Shown here in pieces: positions 1-8,398 of a stretch of 64,000 nt of DNA. How positions within the stretch are numbered: position 1 is the stretch's first letter; every line of letters begins with the position of its first letter. Origin of the DNA: Thalassovita autumnalis (GTDB taxonomy: Bacteria > Pseudomonadota > Alphaproteobacteria > Rhodobacterales > Rhodobacteraceae); contig NZ_CYSB01000029.1 of NCBI RefSeq assembly GCF_001458255.1, positions 124,001 to 188,000 of the forward strand, given 5' to 3'. Below the pieces are notes generated by a model. That model saw only the letters and a list, made by a program, of their open reading frames with translations. It was not told the DNA's origin and did not search any database. A program made the position numbers and the translations under genes.

Positions 1-384
1 GTCGCCGATGGAGCCAACGCGGGCCGACAGCGCGGCGAAAACCGCCCTGCCCTGACGCGGCAACAGCGGCAGCGCATGTTTCAGGACCATCGCAGGCCCC
101 AGACAGTTGATCGCGAACTGATCCGCCATCGCTGCCGGGTCCAGCGCCTTGATGGTCTTTTCCGGTGGTTGCCCGGCCCCGTGCAGTGCGCCTGTGGCCA
201 CAAAAATCAGATCATACGGCCCCTGTAAGGCGCCAAGATGGGCGCTGACGGACGCCTCATCCGTCACATCCAACCCATCGACAGAGCGTGACAGGGCCGT
301 GACGGACACGCCCCTTGCCTGCAACTCTGCCACCATTGCTGCGCCGATACCGCCCGACGCGCCGATTACCAATGCGTGTTCCAT
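1..384 (-). CDS. SDR-family oxidoreductase, N-terminal part (runs off the window)
   Basis: Only the first 128 residues are inside the window; the gene continues past the left edge. A Rossmann nucleotide-binding motif GASGGIG lies at residues 8-14, straight after a short hydrophobic strand, as in short-chain dehydrogenases/reductases. A later strand has V-A-T-G where classical SDRs have NNAG, so this may be an atypical or short SDR of the type often labelled 'SDR family NAD(P)-dependent oxidoreductase'. The catalytic Tyr-x-x-x-Lys is outside the window, so substrate and cofactor preference cannot be judged. ATG 384 is the only plausible start ahead of the Rossmann strand. It is divergent from the leuA leader region. 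Confidence 0.8.
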   Translation of the reverse strand, partial: MEHALVIGASGGIGAAMVAELQARGVSVTALSRSVDGLDVTDEASVSAHLGALQGPYDLIFVATGALHGAGQPPEKTIKALDPAAMADQFAINCLGPAMVLKHALPLLPRQGRAVFAALSARVGSIGD

Positions 385-433
385 AAGCGGTGACCTAGCG
401 GTCGTTTCTTGCGCGCCAAGGTGAGATTCTGAC

Positions 434-461
434 TTTTCATTTCAAATAAGCCGGTTATAAC
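434..461 (+). promoter_or_regulatory. Putative promoter of the leu leader/leuA transcript
   Basis: A TTTTCA (434-439) and a TATAAC (456-461) are separated by 16 bp, a plausible sigma-70-type pair in an otherwise GC-rich region. A start site about 7 bp further on would fall within a few bases of the ATG at 470, so the leader peptide mRNA could be nearly leaderless. Assignment is by inspection only. Confidence 0.35.
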
Positions 462-469
462 TTCGCCCC

Positions 470-562
470 ATGACGATGAAGGGCCATATCATTTCGACCG
501 ACCACCGCGCTGGCTGCGCGGGCGTTTCGGCTGCCCTCATCCTACTGCTAAGCCGCCTCTGA
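470..562 (+). CDS. leu operon leader peptide (attenuator)
   Basis: A 30-residue open reading frame precedes leuA and ends L-I-L-L-L-S-R-L-stop. Five of the last eight codons are leucine (CTC, CTA, CTG, CTA, CTC), and two are CTA, a codon expected to be rare in a genome this GC-rich. The stop codon lies inside the first arm of a perfect 10-bp hairpin (556-592). This is the arrangement expected for ribosome-mediated transcription attenuation, where stalling at Leu codons changes downstream RNA folding. No Shine-Dalgarno is visible before ATG 470, and a likely -10 box sits directly upstream, so translation may be leaderless. The role is inferred from architecture and the leuA neighbour. Confidence 0.75.
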   Translation: MTMKGHIISTDHRAGCAGVSAALILLLSRL

Positions 563-610
563 GCGTGCCGTTTTGGCGCGACCGCTCAGAGGATGTGCCT
601 GTTTCGCGCC
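556..610 (+). promoter_or_regulatory. Attenuator-like alternative hairpins upstream of leuA
   Basis: A perfect 10-bp stem joins CCTCTGAGCG (556-565) to CGCTCAGAGG (583-592). A second, mutually exclusive pairing joins GGCGCGA (575-581) to TCGCGCC (604-610), and its left arm lies in the loop of the first. The first stem overlaps the last leader codons and stop. There is no strong T-run after either stem, so which one terminates is uncertain. Confidence 0.55.
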
Positions 611-666
611 CAAACCCGCAAAACCAAACCACCGGCTTACGCACGTAATTACATAAGAGACCTGAC

Positions 667-2256
667 ATGACCGATTCCGCGACCACATCCCCCGCGCAAG
701 ATCACGTATTGATCTTTGACACCACGCTCCGTGATGGCGAACAGAGCCCCGGCGCCACCATGACCCATGACGAAAAGCTCGAAATTGCCGAGATGCTGGA
801 CGATATGGGCGTGGACATCATTGAGGCTGGTTTCCCGATCGCCTCGGAAGGTGACTTCAACGCGGTGAAAGAGATCGCCCAGCGCTCGAAGAATTCGGTC
901 ATCTGTGGCCTGTCGCGCGCCAACTTCAAAGATATCGACCGCTGCTTTGAGGCGGTGAAACACGCCGCCCAGCCGCGCATTCACACCTTTATCGGCACCT
1001 CACCGCTGCACCGCGCCATTCCCAACCTCACCAAGGATGAGATGGCCGAGAAGATCCATGAAACCGTGACCCACGCCCGCAACCTCTGTGACAACGTGCA
1101 ATGGTCGCCGATGGATGCGCTGCGCACCGAACATGACTACCTGTTCCGCGTGATCGAGATCGCGATCAAAGCCGGGGCCACCACCATCAACATCCCGGAC
1201 ACCGTGGGCTACACCATCCCGCGCGAAAGCGCTGACTTGATCGCCAAGATCCGCGCCAATGTGCCGGGGGCGGATGAGGTGATCTTTGCCACCCATTGTC
1301 ACAATGACCTTGGCATGGCGACCGCTAACTCGCTGGCGGCGGTTGAGGCGGGGGCGCGTCAGATCGAATGTACCATCAACGGCCTGGGCGAACGCGCTGG
1401 CAACACCGCGCTGGAAGAGGTTGTGATGGCCCTGAAGGTCCGAAATGACACCATGCCCTATGCCACCGGCATCGACACCACCAAGATCATGGGCATCTCG
1501 CGCCGTGTGGCGGCCGTGTCGGGCTTTAACGTGCAGTTCAACAAGGCGATTGTGGGCAAGAACGCCTTTGCCCATGAAAGCGGCATCCACCAGGATGGTA
1601 TGCTGAAGAACGCCGAAACCTTTGAGATCATGCGTCCCGAAGATGTGGGCATCGCCGGCACCTCGCTGCCGCTTGGCAAACATTCGGGCCGTGCGGCGCT
1701 GCGTTCGAAGATGACCGAGTTGGGCTTTGAACTGGCCGACAATCAGCTGAACGATCTTTTTGTGCGCTTCAAGGAGCTGGCGGACCGCAAGAAAGAGGTC
1801 TTTGACGACGATATCATCGCGCTGGTGCAGGTGGAGGCCGGTCAGGCCGACGCCGATACCATCCAGTTGAAGCGCCTGCGGGTGATCTGCGGCACCGACG
1901 GCCCACAGGAGGCTGAGCTGACCCTGACCGTTGATGGCGAAGAGAAAAGCATCGATGCGACCGGCGACGGCCCCGTGGATGCGGCGTTCAACGCGGTGAA
2001 GATGCTTTACCCTCACAACGCACGCCTGCAGCTTTATCAGGTGCACGCGGTGACCGAAGGCACCGATGCGCAGGCCACCGTTTCGGTCCGCGTTGAAGAA
2101 GATGGCCGCATCGCAACCGGCTCGTCAGCGGATACCGACACCGTGGTGGCCAGCGTCAAAGCCTACATCAGTGCGTTGAACCGGCTGATCGTGCGCCGCG
2201 AAAAAGTTGCACCCGGCGGCGACAACAAGGAAATCAACTACAAGGACATGCACTAA
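667..2256 (+). CDS. leuA: 2-isopropylmalate synthase
   Basis: Catalyses the first committed step of leucine synthesis, condensing 2-oxoisovalerate with acetyl-CoA. The 529-residue length fits the family. The N-terminal HMGL-type TIM barrel opens with the signature DTTLRDGEQSPG at residues 18-29, where R and D are the catalytic and metal residues. A metal-binding HCHNDLG lies near residue 214, and a C-terminal regulatory LeuA dimer domain, the site of leucine feedback inhibition, occupies roughly residues 395-520. GAGA before ATG 667 is a modest ribosome site. It is preceded by a leucine leader peptide and hairpins, suggesting attenuation in addition to allosteric control, and is followed by a strong terminator, so it is a single-gene unit. 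Confidence 0.97.
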   Translation: MTDSATTSPAQDHVLIFDTTLRDGEQSPGATMTHDEKLEIAEMLDDMGVDIIEAGFPIASEGDFNAVKEIAQRSKNSVICGLSRANFKDIDRCFEAVKHAAQPRIHTFIGTSPLHRAIPNLTKDEMAEKIHETVTHARNLCDNVQWSPMDALRTEHDYLFRVIEIAIKAGATTINIPDTVGYTIPRESADLIAKIRANVPGADEVIFATHCHNDLGMATANSLAAVEAGARQIECTINGLGERAGNTALEEVVMALKVRNDTMPYATGIDTTKIMGISRRVAAVSGFNVQFNKAIVGKNAFAHESGIHQDGMLKNAETFEIMRPEDVGIAGTSLPLGKHSGRAALRSKMTELGFELADNQLNDLFVRFKELADRKKEVFDDDIIALVQVEAGQADADTIQLKRLRVICGTDGPQEAELTLTVDGEEKSIDATGDGPVDAAFNAVKMLYPHNARLQLYQVHAVTEGTDAQATVSVRVEEDGRIATGSSADTDTVVASVKAYISALNRLIVRREKVAPGGDNKEINYKDMH

Positions 2257-2284
2257 ACCGCTGCCTTAGCGTTATACTCCTTAA

Positions 2285-2325
2285 GAGAGCCCCGGACCTA
2301 CCCGCCGGGGCTCTCCTGTGTTTCA
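2285..2325 (+). terminator. Rho-independent terminator of leuA
   Basis: Perfect 11-bp stem GAGAGCCCCGG (2285-2295) with CCGGGGCTCTC (2305-2315), followed by a T-rich stretch, 29 bp after the leuA stop. Confidence 0.8.
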
Positions 2326-2450
2326 TTTGTGTGTACCCGCCCAAATGTCGACATTTTTATGTTAAACAGGTTCGGTTCCAGTAGTCAGGCCAGCTTTTCC
2401 CTCTCGGAATCGTCCCCCAGGCCAACCTGTTTGCGAGAAACCGAACGTTG

Positions 2451-3731
2451 ATGAAGTACCTAGATATCGGCAAAAGCCCGCTCTTCCCCGCCCCCCGGCG
2501 GTTCCGCCGACAGGTGCGTACATCCTATTCGGTCTTGCTGATCCTGGCGCTGCTGTCGCTCTATTCGGTCTTATCCAACCTCATCTTTGCCAGCTACAAC
2601 ACTGCCCTGATCGCCTCTGGCGCGGTGGGGGCTTTGGGGGCTGCGGCCTGGCTGCATCATATCGGGCGGCACACGCTTGCGCGGTTCGTGATGCTGACGT
2701 CGGTCAATCTGGCGATCTTCCTCTCCAGCTTCTTCCTGCCACAAAACAGCAACATGTCGATGTTCCTGCTGGCCTTTATCGGGCTGCCGTTCATCGTGAT
2801 GTCCTGGCGTGAAAGCCGGCCGATGATGGCCTATTTCTGCGCTCTGCCGATGGTGCTGTGGATCATGCTGATGGTCACCAACTACGGCAATGGCGCCTAT
2901 TTTGAGCTGGATCCGCAAATCACCGCGCTGTTTGGCTACAGCCATTCCATCATGGTTTTTGCCTTTGTGATGATGGAGTTCTTCTACTACGACCGGGTGA
3001 CGCAGAACTACTCCCGCGCCCTGCGCCGCGCACTGCGGGCCGAGGAACGCGCCAACCGCGCCAAGACCGCCTTTCTGCGCTCGATGAGCCACGAAATGCG
3101 CACGCCTCTGAGCGCTGTGCTCGGGGCCGCAGATCTGTTGGAGCATCACCCCAAGGCCACGCCAGATATCAAACGCCTGGCCAAGATCGTGGCGGATTCC
3201 GGCACTGACCTGCTGTCGCTGACGGAAAAAAGCATGGCTTATGCGCGCATCACAGCCGGCAATGTTGATCCCGATCTCAGCCCGGCGGATCCGCTAAGCC
3301 TGATTGATCCGGTGATTGAGCGGTTCCGCGACAAGATCGATCGCAAAGAGATCAGCGTCGAGATCAGCAAATCCAACCATCACAAGGTGATCGTCGATCC
3401 AGCCATGTTCACTGAGGTGATCGCGCAGATCTTTGACAATGCGCTGACCTATACGCCCTGTCAGGGCTCCGTCCGGTTGCAGATCCGTGATGGCAAAAGC
3501 GGCGCTGTGCGGCTGATGGTTAGTGACACCGGTCCGGGCATTCCCAAACAGAACCACCGCGCGGCCTTCAAGCCCTATGAGCGGCTGGAACAGACCTATG
3601 GCACCAAATCCGGTGGCGGTGTGGGGCTGACCATTGCGCGGTCCTATGTGCACGCGATGCACGGCGAAATCGGGCTGGAACGGGAGCCGTCAGATGGCAC
3701 CCATGTCTGGATCGAGGTGCCCGCAGCCTGA
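2451..3731 (+). CDS. Membrane-bound sensor histidine kinase
   Basis: The N-terminal third (residues about 20-180) is a run of about six hydrophobic helices with no large periplasmic domain. A HisKA dimerisation domain follows, with H-box SMSHEMRTPLSAVLG near residue 211. The HATPase domain has an N-box (D-N-A-L-T-Y-T-P), a G1 box DTGPGI and a G2 box GGGVGLTIA. All catalytic boxes are intact, so it should autophosphorylate. The stimulus is unknown; the sensor is embedded in the membrane helices, and there is no PAS or HAMP domain. No response regulator is adjacent, so it is an orphan kinase. ATG 2451 is preferred to the adjacent TTG 2448 because GAGAAA precedes it at suitable spacing. Confidence 0.88.
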   Translation: MKYLDIGKSPLFPAPRRFRRQVRTSYSVLLILALLSLYSVLSNLIFASYNTALIASGAVGALGAAAWLHHIGRHTLARFVMLTSVNLAIFLSSFFLPQNSNMSMFLLAFIGLPFIVMSWRESRPMMAYFCALPMVLWIMLMVTNYGNGAYFELDPQITALFGYSHSIMVFAFVMMEFFYYDRVTQNYSRALRRALRAEERANRAKTAFLRSMSHEMRTPLSAVLGAADLLEHHPKATPDIKRLAKIVADSGTDLLSLTEKSMAYARITAGNVDPDLSPADPLSLIDPVIERFRDKIDRKEISVEISKSNHHKVIVDPAMFTEVIAQIFDNALTYTPCQGSVRLQIRDGKSGAVRLMVSDTGPGIPKQNHRAAFKPYERLEQTYGTKSGGGVGLTIARSYVHAMHGEIGLEREPSDGTHVWIEVPAA

Positions 3732-3764
3732 CCTATTCCGGCGCTGACGGTGCCGTTAGGACGA

Positions 3765-6392
3765 TCAGAACCGGTCGAGCAGACGTTTCAGATAATCCAG
3801 CTCTTCCTGCGGCCGTTCCCCTTCGCCTGAGCGGCGGCGGATCTCATCCAGCAATTCACGGGCGCGGCGATAGACATCTTCGCCCTGCAACATGTTTTCA
3901 TCGCCGTTAAGCGCCCCACCGGCCCCGGGGTTGCGGCCCAGAGGATCACGTTGCGCCCCGGCGGTGTTGCCTTCGGCCTGTCCCTGACCGGGTTGCTGCT
4001 GGCGCTGCTGTTCGGCCAGTGCTTCACCAAGATTGCGCATGCCTTCACGCAGCTGATCCATCGCTTCGGCCTGTTGATCAATAGCGCCCGCCAGATCGTT
4101 TTCCCGCAGCGACTGTTCGGCGCCTTCCATCGCGCGTTCAGCCTGCCGCAGGGCATCGCGGGCGGCATTGCCGGCCTCACTGCCCTGCCCGGGCAGATTG
4201 CCCAGCTGGCGGTTCAATTCCTGGCGCAGGGCCTCTTGCCGTTCGGCAAGGCTGCCCTGGTCGGGTTGGCCACCTTGGCCCTCTTCACCGCTTTCGCCCG
4301 GCTGACCACCGGGGCCATCCCCGTCCTGGCCCTGACCGTTCTGACCCTCATGGCTCTGACCGCGCCCCTGACCGCCGTTGCGGCCTTCGTTTTGTTGCGA
4401 CTGGCCCTGATTGGCGTTGGGGTTGAACTGCTCCTGCAGGTCGCGGAAAGCCTGATCCGAAAGCCCCTGCTGATCGCGCAGGGTTTCTGCCAGATCCTCC
4501 ATCGCCTGCTGCCCGGGCGAGTTCTGGCCCTGACCTTGGGTGACCTGCATGTTTTCCATCAGCTGTTGCAGCTCTTCCAGCGCCTGCTGCGCCTCGGCCA
4601 TGCGGCCCTGCTCCATCAACTCCTGAATGCGGTCCATCATCGCCTGCAGATCGTTCATATCCATCTGCATGCTGTTTTCATTTTCCGCGCGCTCAAACTC
4701 ATCCATGTCCTGCTGCTCTTGCTGCGCCTGACGCGACAGTTGCCGCAGATAATCCTGCGTGGCGTCGCGCAATTCCTGCATCAGCTGGGCGATCTCCTCG
4801 TCGCTGGCGCCGTTGCGCATCGCCTCGGACAGGCGTTCCTGCGCCGATTGCATGCGTTCCAGCGCATCATCGATGTCGCCGTCTTCCAGCTGCACGGCAA
4901 GGTTCCACAGCGCCTCAGCCAGGTCATCGCGGGTGTCATCCGTCAGCCCTTTCGGCAGCGCGGCCTCAAGGCGGCGCAGGATGGTGCGGAATTGCAGGTA
5001 GGTGCCCTCATCACGGAACAGGCGATCCTCAGGCTGCCAGCTGATCGCCCGCATGATCATCGCCACGCGGGGGGCATTTTCCCGGTTCCACAGAAGGTCC
5101 CGACGCTGTTCGATTACGGCGGCGGCCAGCGGATCAAAGAAGCGGCGCGCCGGCAGCGGGATCTGCAAGACATCGGCAATGCCTTCTTGCCCGGCAGCAT
5201 CCTGAACCCGCAGGGATATGCTGACCGGCAGATGTGCCCAGGGATGTTTCGAAAAATCCTCAATCCAGGTTTCTTCATAGTCATCACGGGCGCCGGCAAT
5301 GGGCAGCGGCAGGTCGCTCATCAGTGCGTCGCGTGGTTCAGGTGGCAGTGCCAGACCATAGCGGCGATCCACGGCGGCCAGATCCAGCGTGACCTCAGCC
5401 TCCCCCATCTGGATGCCGTAGTCATCCACGGCCTCGTAACCCAGGCTCATTTGCCCTTCGTAAGAGGTTTCGGGCATCGCAGTCACTGCAATGCGCGGGG
5501 CCATATCAGGCTGGATCACCACAACCCAACTGCGGCCGCCCTCACCCTCGATGGTCAGGGCGCCGTTTTGGGTGATGGCAAAGGTTTGTTCGGGGGCGGC
5601 GGGGTCTTGGGCCTCCGGGCTGGGGGTGCTGATGGTTTCGGCCACCTTCAGGGCACCGACCTCACCGTAGAGGCGTAGGATCAACCGGCTGCCTTCGGCA
5701 ACCTCCAGCAGGTCCTCTTTCTGATCGGCCAAGTAGCGGGTGGGCAGGCCAGTGTAGCCCGGTGCCTCAATCCAGCCCTCCCACGAGGGGCCTGCGGTCA
5801 GTGCCTGCGCGGCACCGCTCAGCGGATCCACCTCAGAGACGCGGGCAAGGCTGCCGAAAATCAGACCGATGCCGAGCAACAGCATCGCATGGTAGCGCAG
5901 CGCGTAAGGATCGCGCCGGGCAAGGCCGGGAGCAGGTGCCACCGGCCGGGCATCGGCCATCCGGTCCGCCATCCGTTTCTGATGCGCCGCCCAAAGCGCC
6001 TGTGAGGCGGGATCGCTGGCGCCAATGGCCTGCTGATCCAACACCGCCTGAATCGGGCGCCCCTTGAGGGTTTCGTCCACCCGCGCCAAGGCCGCGCCTG
6101 CAGCGGGCAGGCGGAACATCCATAACCCGCGCAACAGGCCAAAGAGGATCAGCGCACCAAAGACGGCGTAGGTTCCAAGGATCAATGAGGGCGACAACCA
6201 GTCCTGCGCGCCAAGCAGCAGCGCCGCCAAGCCAAGAATCACCGCCGTCCACAGCGGCCAGAAGGCCCGCGCCAGATTTTCTGACAGCATCCCCAGCCAG
6301 GTCAGCCGAATCGACCACAGCGGCAGCCGCGCCTTGGGCGGCGCGGGCTTGGGTGTTTCAGTGTGGTTCCGGGTTTCCTGCGTGTCTGACAT
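3765..6392 (-). CDS. TIGR02302/DUF4175-type large membrane protein
   Basis: An 875-residue protein of the alphaproteobacterial TIGR02302 type, function unknown. Two hydrophobic helices lie near residues 40-90 and a third near 168-185. A long periplasmic-type region follows, and then a Gln/Glu/Met-rich helical section (about 520-640) and a Gly/Gln/Asn-rich low-complexity linker (about 640-720). It is 33 bp downstream of lysA on the same strand, with a stem-loop in the gap, and has a purine-rich GGGGAAAGG ribosome site. The coupling with lysA is conserved in relatives as far as I know, but the reason is not obvious. Base composition matches its neighbours. A long open frame on the opposite strand is a codon-bias shadow. 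Confidence 0.85.
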   Translation of the reverse strand: MSDTQETRNHTETPKPAPPKARLPLWSIRLTWLGMLSENLARAFWPLWTAVILGLAALLLGAQDWLSPSLILGTYAVFGALILFGLLRGLWMFRLPAAGAALARVDETLKGRPIQAVLDQQAIGASDPASQALWAAHQKRMADRMADARPVAPAPGLARRDPYALRYHAMLLLGIGLIFGSLARVSEVDPLSGAAQALTAGPSWEGWIEAPGYTGLPTRYLADQKEDLLEVAEGSRLILRLYGEVGALKVAETISTPSPEAQDPAAPEQTFAITQNGALTIEGEGGRSWVVVIQPDMAPRIAVTAMPETSYEGQMSLGYEAVDDYGIQMGEAEVTLDLAAVDRRYGLALPPEPRDALMSDLPLPIAGARDDYEETWIEDFSKHPWAHLPVSISLRVQDAAGQEGIADVLQIPLPARRFFDPLAAAVIEQRRDLLWNRENAPRVAMIMRAISWQPEDRLFRDEGTYLQFRTILRRLEAALPKGLTDDTRDDLAEALWNLAVQLEDGDIDDALERMQSAQERLSEAMRNGASDEEIAQLMQELRDATQDYLRQLSRQAQQEQQDMDEFERAENENSMQMDMNDLQAMMDRIQELMEQGRMAEAQQALEELQQLMENMQVTQGQGQNSPGQQAMEDLAETLRDQQGLSDQAFRDLQEQFNPNANQGQSQQNEGRNGGQGRGQSHEGQNGQGQDGDGPGGQPGESGEEGQGGQPDQGSLAERQEALRQELNRQLGNLPGQGSEAGNAARDALRQAERAMEGAEQSLRENDLAGAIDQQAEAMDQLREGMRNLGEALAEQQRQQQPGQGQAEGNTAGAQRDPLGRNPGAGGALNGDENMLQGEDVYRRARELLDEIRRRSGEGERPQEELDYLKRLLDRF

Positions 6393-6399
6393 AACCTTT

Positions 6400-6419
6400 C
6401 CCCGCGGCGCTGCGCGGGG
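6400..6419 (-). other. Intercistronic stem-loop between lysA and the TIGR02302 gene
   Basis: Stem CCCCGCG (6400-6406) with CGCGGGG (6413-6419) and a 6-nt loop. On the minus strand its 3' arm runs directly into the downstream ribosome site. There is no T-run, so it looks more like an mRNA processing or translation-tuning element than a terminator. Confidence 0.4.
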
Positions 6420-6425
6420 ATCGCG

Positions 6426-7691
6426 TCAGAGCCACTCTGGGATGGTATCGCGTTTCAGCATCTCGTCAAACGTTGGTCGTTCACGAATGACGGCAAATTG
6501 ATCTTCGTGCACCAAAACCTCGGGGATCAGGGGCCGGGTGTTGTATTCGCTGGCCATCACCGCGCCGTAGGCCCCTGCTGAACGGAAGGCGACCAGATCA
6601 CCGGGGGCCAGCGGCGCCATCATGCGTTCCTTGGCGAAGGTGTCACCGGTTTCGCAGACCGGGCCGACGATGTCATAGGGCTGTTGTTCGATGCCGGGCG
6701 CCGGTTCCTTGACCGAGACGATGTCATGATGGGCCTCATACATCGCCGGGCGCAGCAAATCGTTCATCGCACCATCCAGAATAAGGAAGTCGCGCCCTTC
6801 CCCGGATTTCACATAGATCACCTTGGAGACCATGATCCCGGCGTTGCCCGCAATCAGGCGACCCGGTTCAATCTCAATCTCACAGCCCAGATGGCCCAGC
6901 TCTTCTTTGATCATCGCGCCATATTCAACCGGCAGCGGCGGCGCTTCGTTTGAGCGAGTGTAAGGAATGCCCAATCCGCCGCCCAGATCCAGACGGTGAA
7001 TGTCATGGCCGTCACTGCGCAGCGTCTCGGTCAGGTCGGCAACCTTGCGATAGGCCAGGCGGAAGGGGTCCAGATCGGTCAGCTGACTGCCGATGTGCAC
7101 GTCGATGCCAACAACCTTCAGGCCCGGCAGGGCAGCCGCGCGGGCATAGACCTCACGCGCGCGGGCGATTGGGATGCCGAATTTGTTTTCGGATTTGCCT
7201 GTGGCGATCTTCGCGTGGGTTTTCGCATCCACATCCGGGTTCACCCGTACGGTGATCGGTGCCACCTTGCCCAGTGACAGCGCCACCTCATTGATGACCT
7301 CCATCTCGGGCTCGGATTCGACATTGAACTGGCGGATCCCGGTGCTGAGAGCGGCGCGGATCTCCTCATGGGTTTTGCCAACGCCGGAGAAGACGATTTT
7401 GTCCCCCGGCACGCCAGCGGCAATGGCGCGGGCGTATTCGCCACCCGAAACCACATCCATACCGGCACCAGCCTGCGCGAGGGTTTTCAGGATCGCCTGG
7501 TTGGAGGCCGCTTTCATCGCGTAGCAGACCAGATGGTCCATGCCCGCCAGCGCCTCATCAAACAGGCGGAAGTGGCGCAGCAGCGTGGCGGTGGAATAGC
7601 AGTAGAACGGCGTGCCGACCTTGGCGGCAATCTCAGCCACCGGCACATCCTCGGCGTGCAAAACACCATCACGATACAGGAAATGATCCAT
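6426..7691 (-). CDS. lysA: Diaminopimelate decarboxylase
   Basis: PLP enzyme (fold type III, ornithine/DAP decarboxylase family) that decarboxylates meso-diaminopimelate to L-lysine in the cytoplasm. The PLP-binding lysine sits in YAMKAASN near residue 60. The HIGSQ loop is near residue 200, and the GGGLG phosphate-binding glycines are near residue 240. The C-terminal catalytic cysteine motif PVCETGD and the later SAGAYG element are both present. The length of 421 residues is typical. The gene is upstream of and presumably co-transcribed with the TIGR02302 gene. The start ATG 7691 gives the usual short N-terminus (M-D-H-F-L-Y). Confidence 0.97.
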   Translation of the reverse strand: MDHFLYRDGVLHAEDVPVAEIAAKVGTPFYCYSTATLLRHFRLFDEALAGMDHLVCYAMKAASNQAILKTLAQAGAGMDVVSGGEYARAIAAGVPGDKIVFSGVGKTHEEIRAALSTGIRQFNVESEPEMEVINEVALSLGKVAPITVRVNPDVDAKTHAKIATGKSENKFGIPIARAREVYARAAALPGLKVVGIDVHIGSQLTDLDPFRLAYRKVADLTETLRSDGHDIHRLDLGGGLGIPYTRSNEAPPLPVEYGAMIKEELGHLGCEIEIEPGRLIAGNAGIMVSKVIYVKSGEGRDFLILDGAMNDLLRPAMYEAHHDIVSVKEPAPGIEQQPYDIVGPVCETGDTFAKERMMAPLAPGDLVAFRSAGAYGAVMASEYNTRPLIPEVLVHEDQFAVIRERPTFDEMLKRDTIPEWL

Positions 7692-7774
7692 CTATCTGCC
7701 CTTCCGTCTTGATCGCAGAGGTCATAGCAGATCGCGCTATCGGATCAACGTGGCAATCGTATCAACACAATGGC

Positions 7775-7800
7775 GGCGTCCCCCGGCAACGGGGGACGCC
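7775..7800 (-). terminator. Terminator-like hairpin after the TlpA gene
   Basis: Perfect 11-bp stem GGCGTCCCCCG / CGGGGGACGCC closed by a GCAA (on the complement TTGC) loop, 12 bp past the stop of the TlpA-like gene. Only a weak T-rich tail follows on the minus strand. Confidence 0.55.
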
Positions 7801-7812
7801 CCACAGCCTGAA

Positions 7813-8376
7813 TCAGCCTTCGGCACCAATCAGGGTCGAGATCAGCAGGCGCGCATTGTCGTCATGCCATTCCGCATCACCGATCAGGCGGCCAATCTCG
7901 CGCCCCTCAGGGTCAATCAGAACCGAAAGCGGCAGGCCGATCACCGCCATGTTGCGGGCCAGCTTCTGCTTGGGGTCGCGGTGCAGCGGCAGGGTTTCGA
8001 TCCCGGCATCGGCAAAGAATTTCTTCATCGATGGCACCGGATTGCGGCCGGTGGCGATGGTCACCACCTCAAAGGCGTCGCCGCCAAATTCAGCATTCAG
8101 TGCATCCAGCGCCGGCATCTCAGCCCGGCAGGGGGCACACCATGTGGCCCAGAAGTTCACCAACACATATTTGCCGCGGTAATCGGCCAGTGCGATGGGC
8201 GCGCCCTCCACGGTTTCAAAGGCATCTGATTTCAGATCCTTCGCCGCATCATGCAGGATCAGCTTCTTCATGTCGCCTTCGCGCATCTCACGCAACGCCT
8301 CCATATCGGCGGCGGCAGCGCCATTTGCACCAAGCATCAAGGCCGTATAAAGGGTTGTGGCAACAAACTTTCGCAT
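7813..8376 (-). CDS. TlpA-family periplasmic/exported thioredoxin-like protein
   Basis: A 187-residue exported disulfide reductase. The N-terminus is a signal peptide (M-R-K then a hydrophobic stretch ending A-N-G-A-A-A-A). The thioredoxin fold carries W-C-A-P-C at about residues 79-83, and the cis-Pro region lies further on in [10 protein letters not shown]. TlpA/ResA relatives keep cysteines of apo-cytochromes or copper proteins reduced; a specific partner cannot be named here. ATG 8376 is chosen because GGGAGG lies just upstream and the signal peptide starts there; the frame is open further upstream only because it overlaps argH. It is head-to-head with argH with 22 bp between the two starts. 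Confidence 0.9.
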   Translation of the reverse strand: MRKFVATTLYTALMLGANGAAAADMEALREMREGDMKKLILHDAAKDLKSDAFETVEGAPIALADYRGKYVLVNFWATWCAPCRAEMPALDALNAEFGGDAFEVVTIATGRNPVPSMKKFFADAGIETLPLHRDPKQKLARNMAVIGLPLSVLIDPEGREIGRLIGDAEWHDDNARLLISTLIGAEG

Positions 8377-8398
8377 TTTTCCTCCCAAGGGGCAGACC

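Noticed and set aside
3951-5678. A long open frame on the plus strand
   Set aside because: It lies wholly opposite the TIGR02302 gene, whose Gln- and Glu-rich repeats produce Leu-rich antisense frames. No signal or ribosome site.
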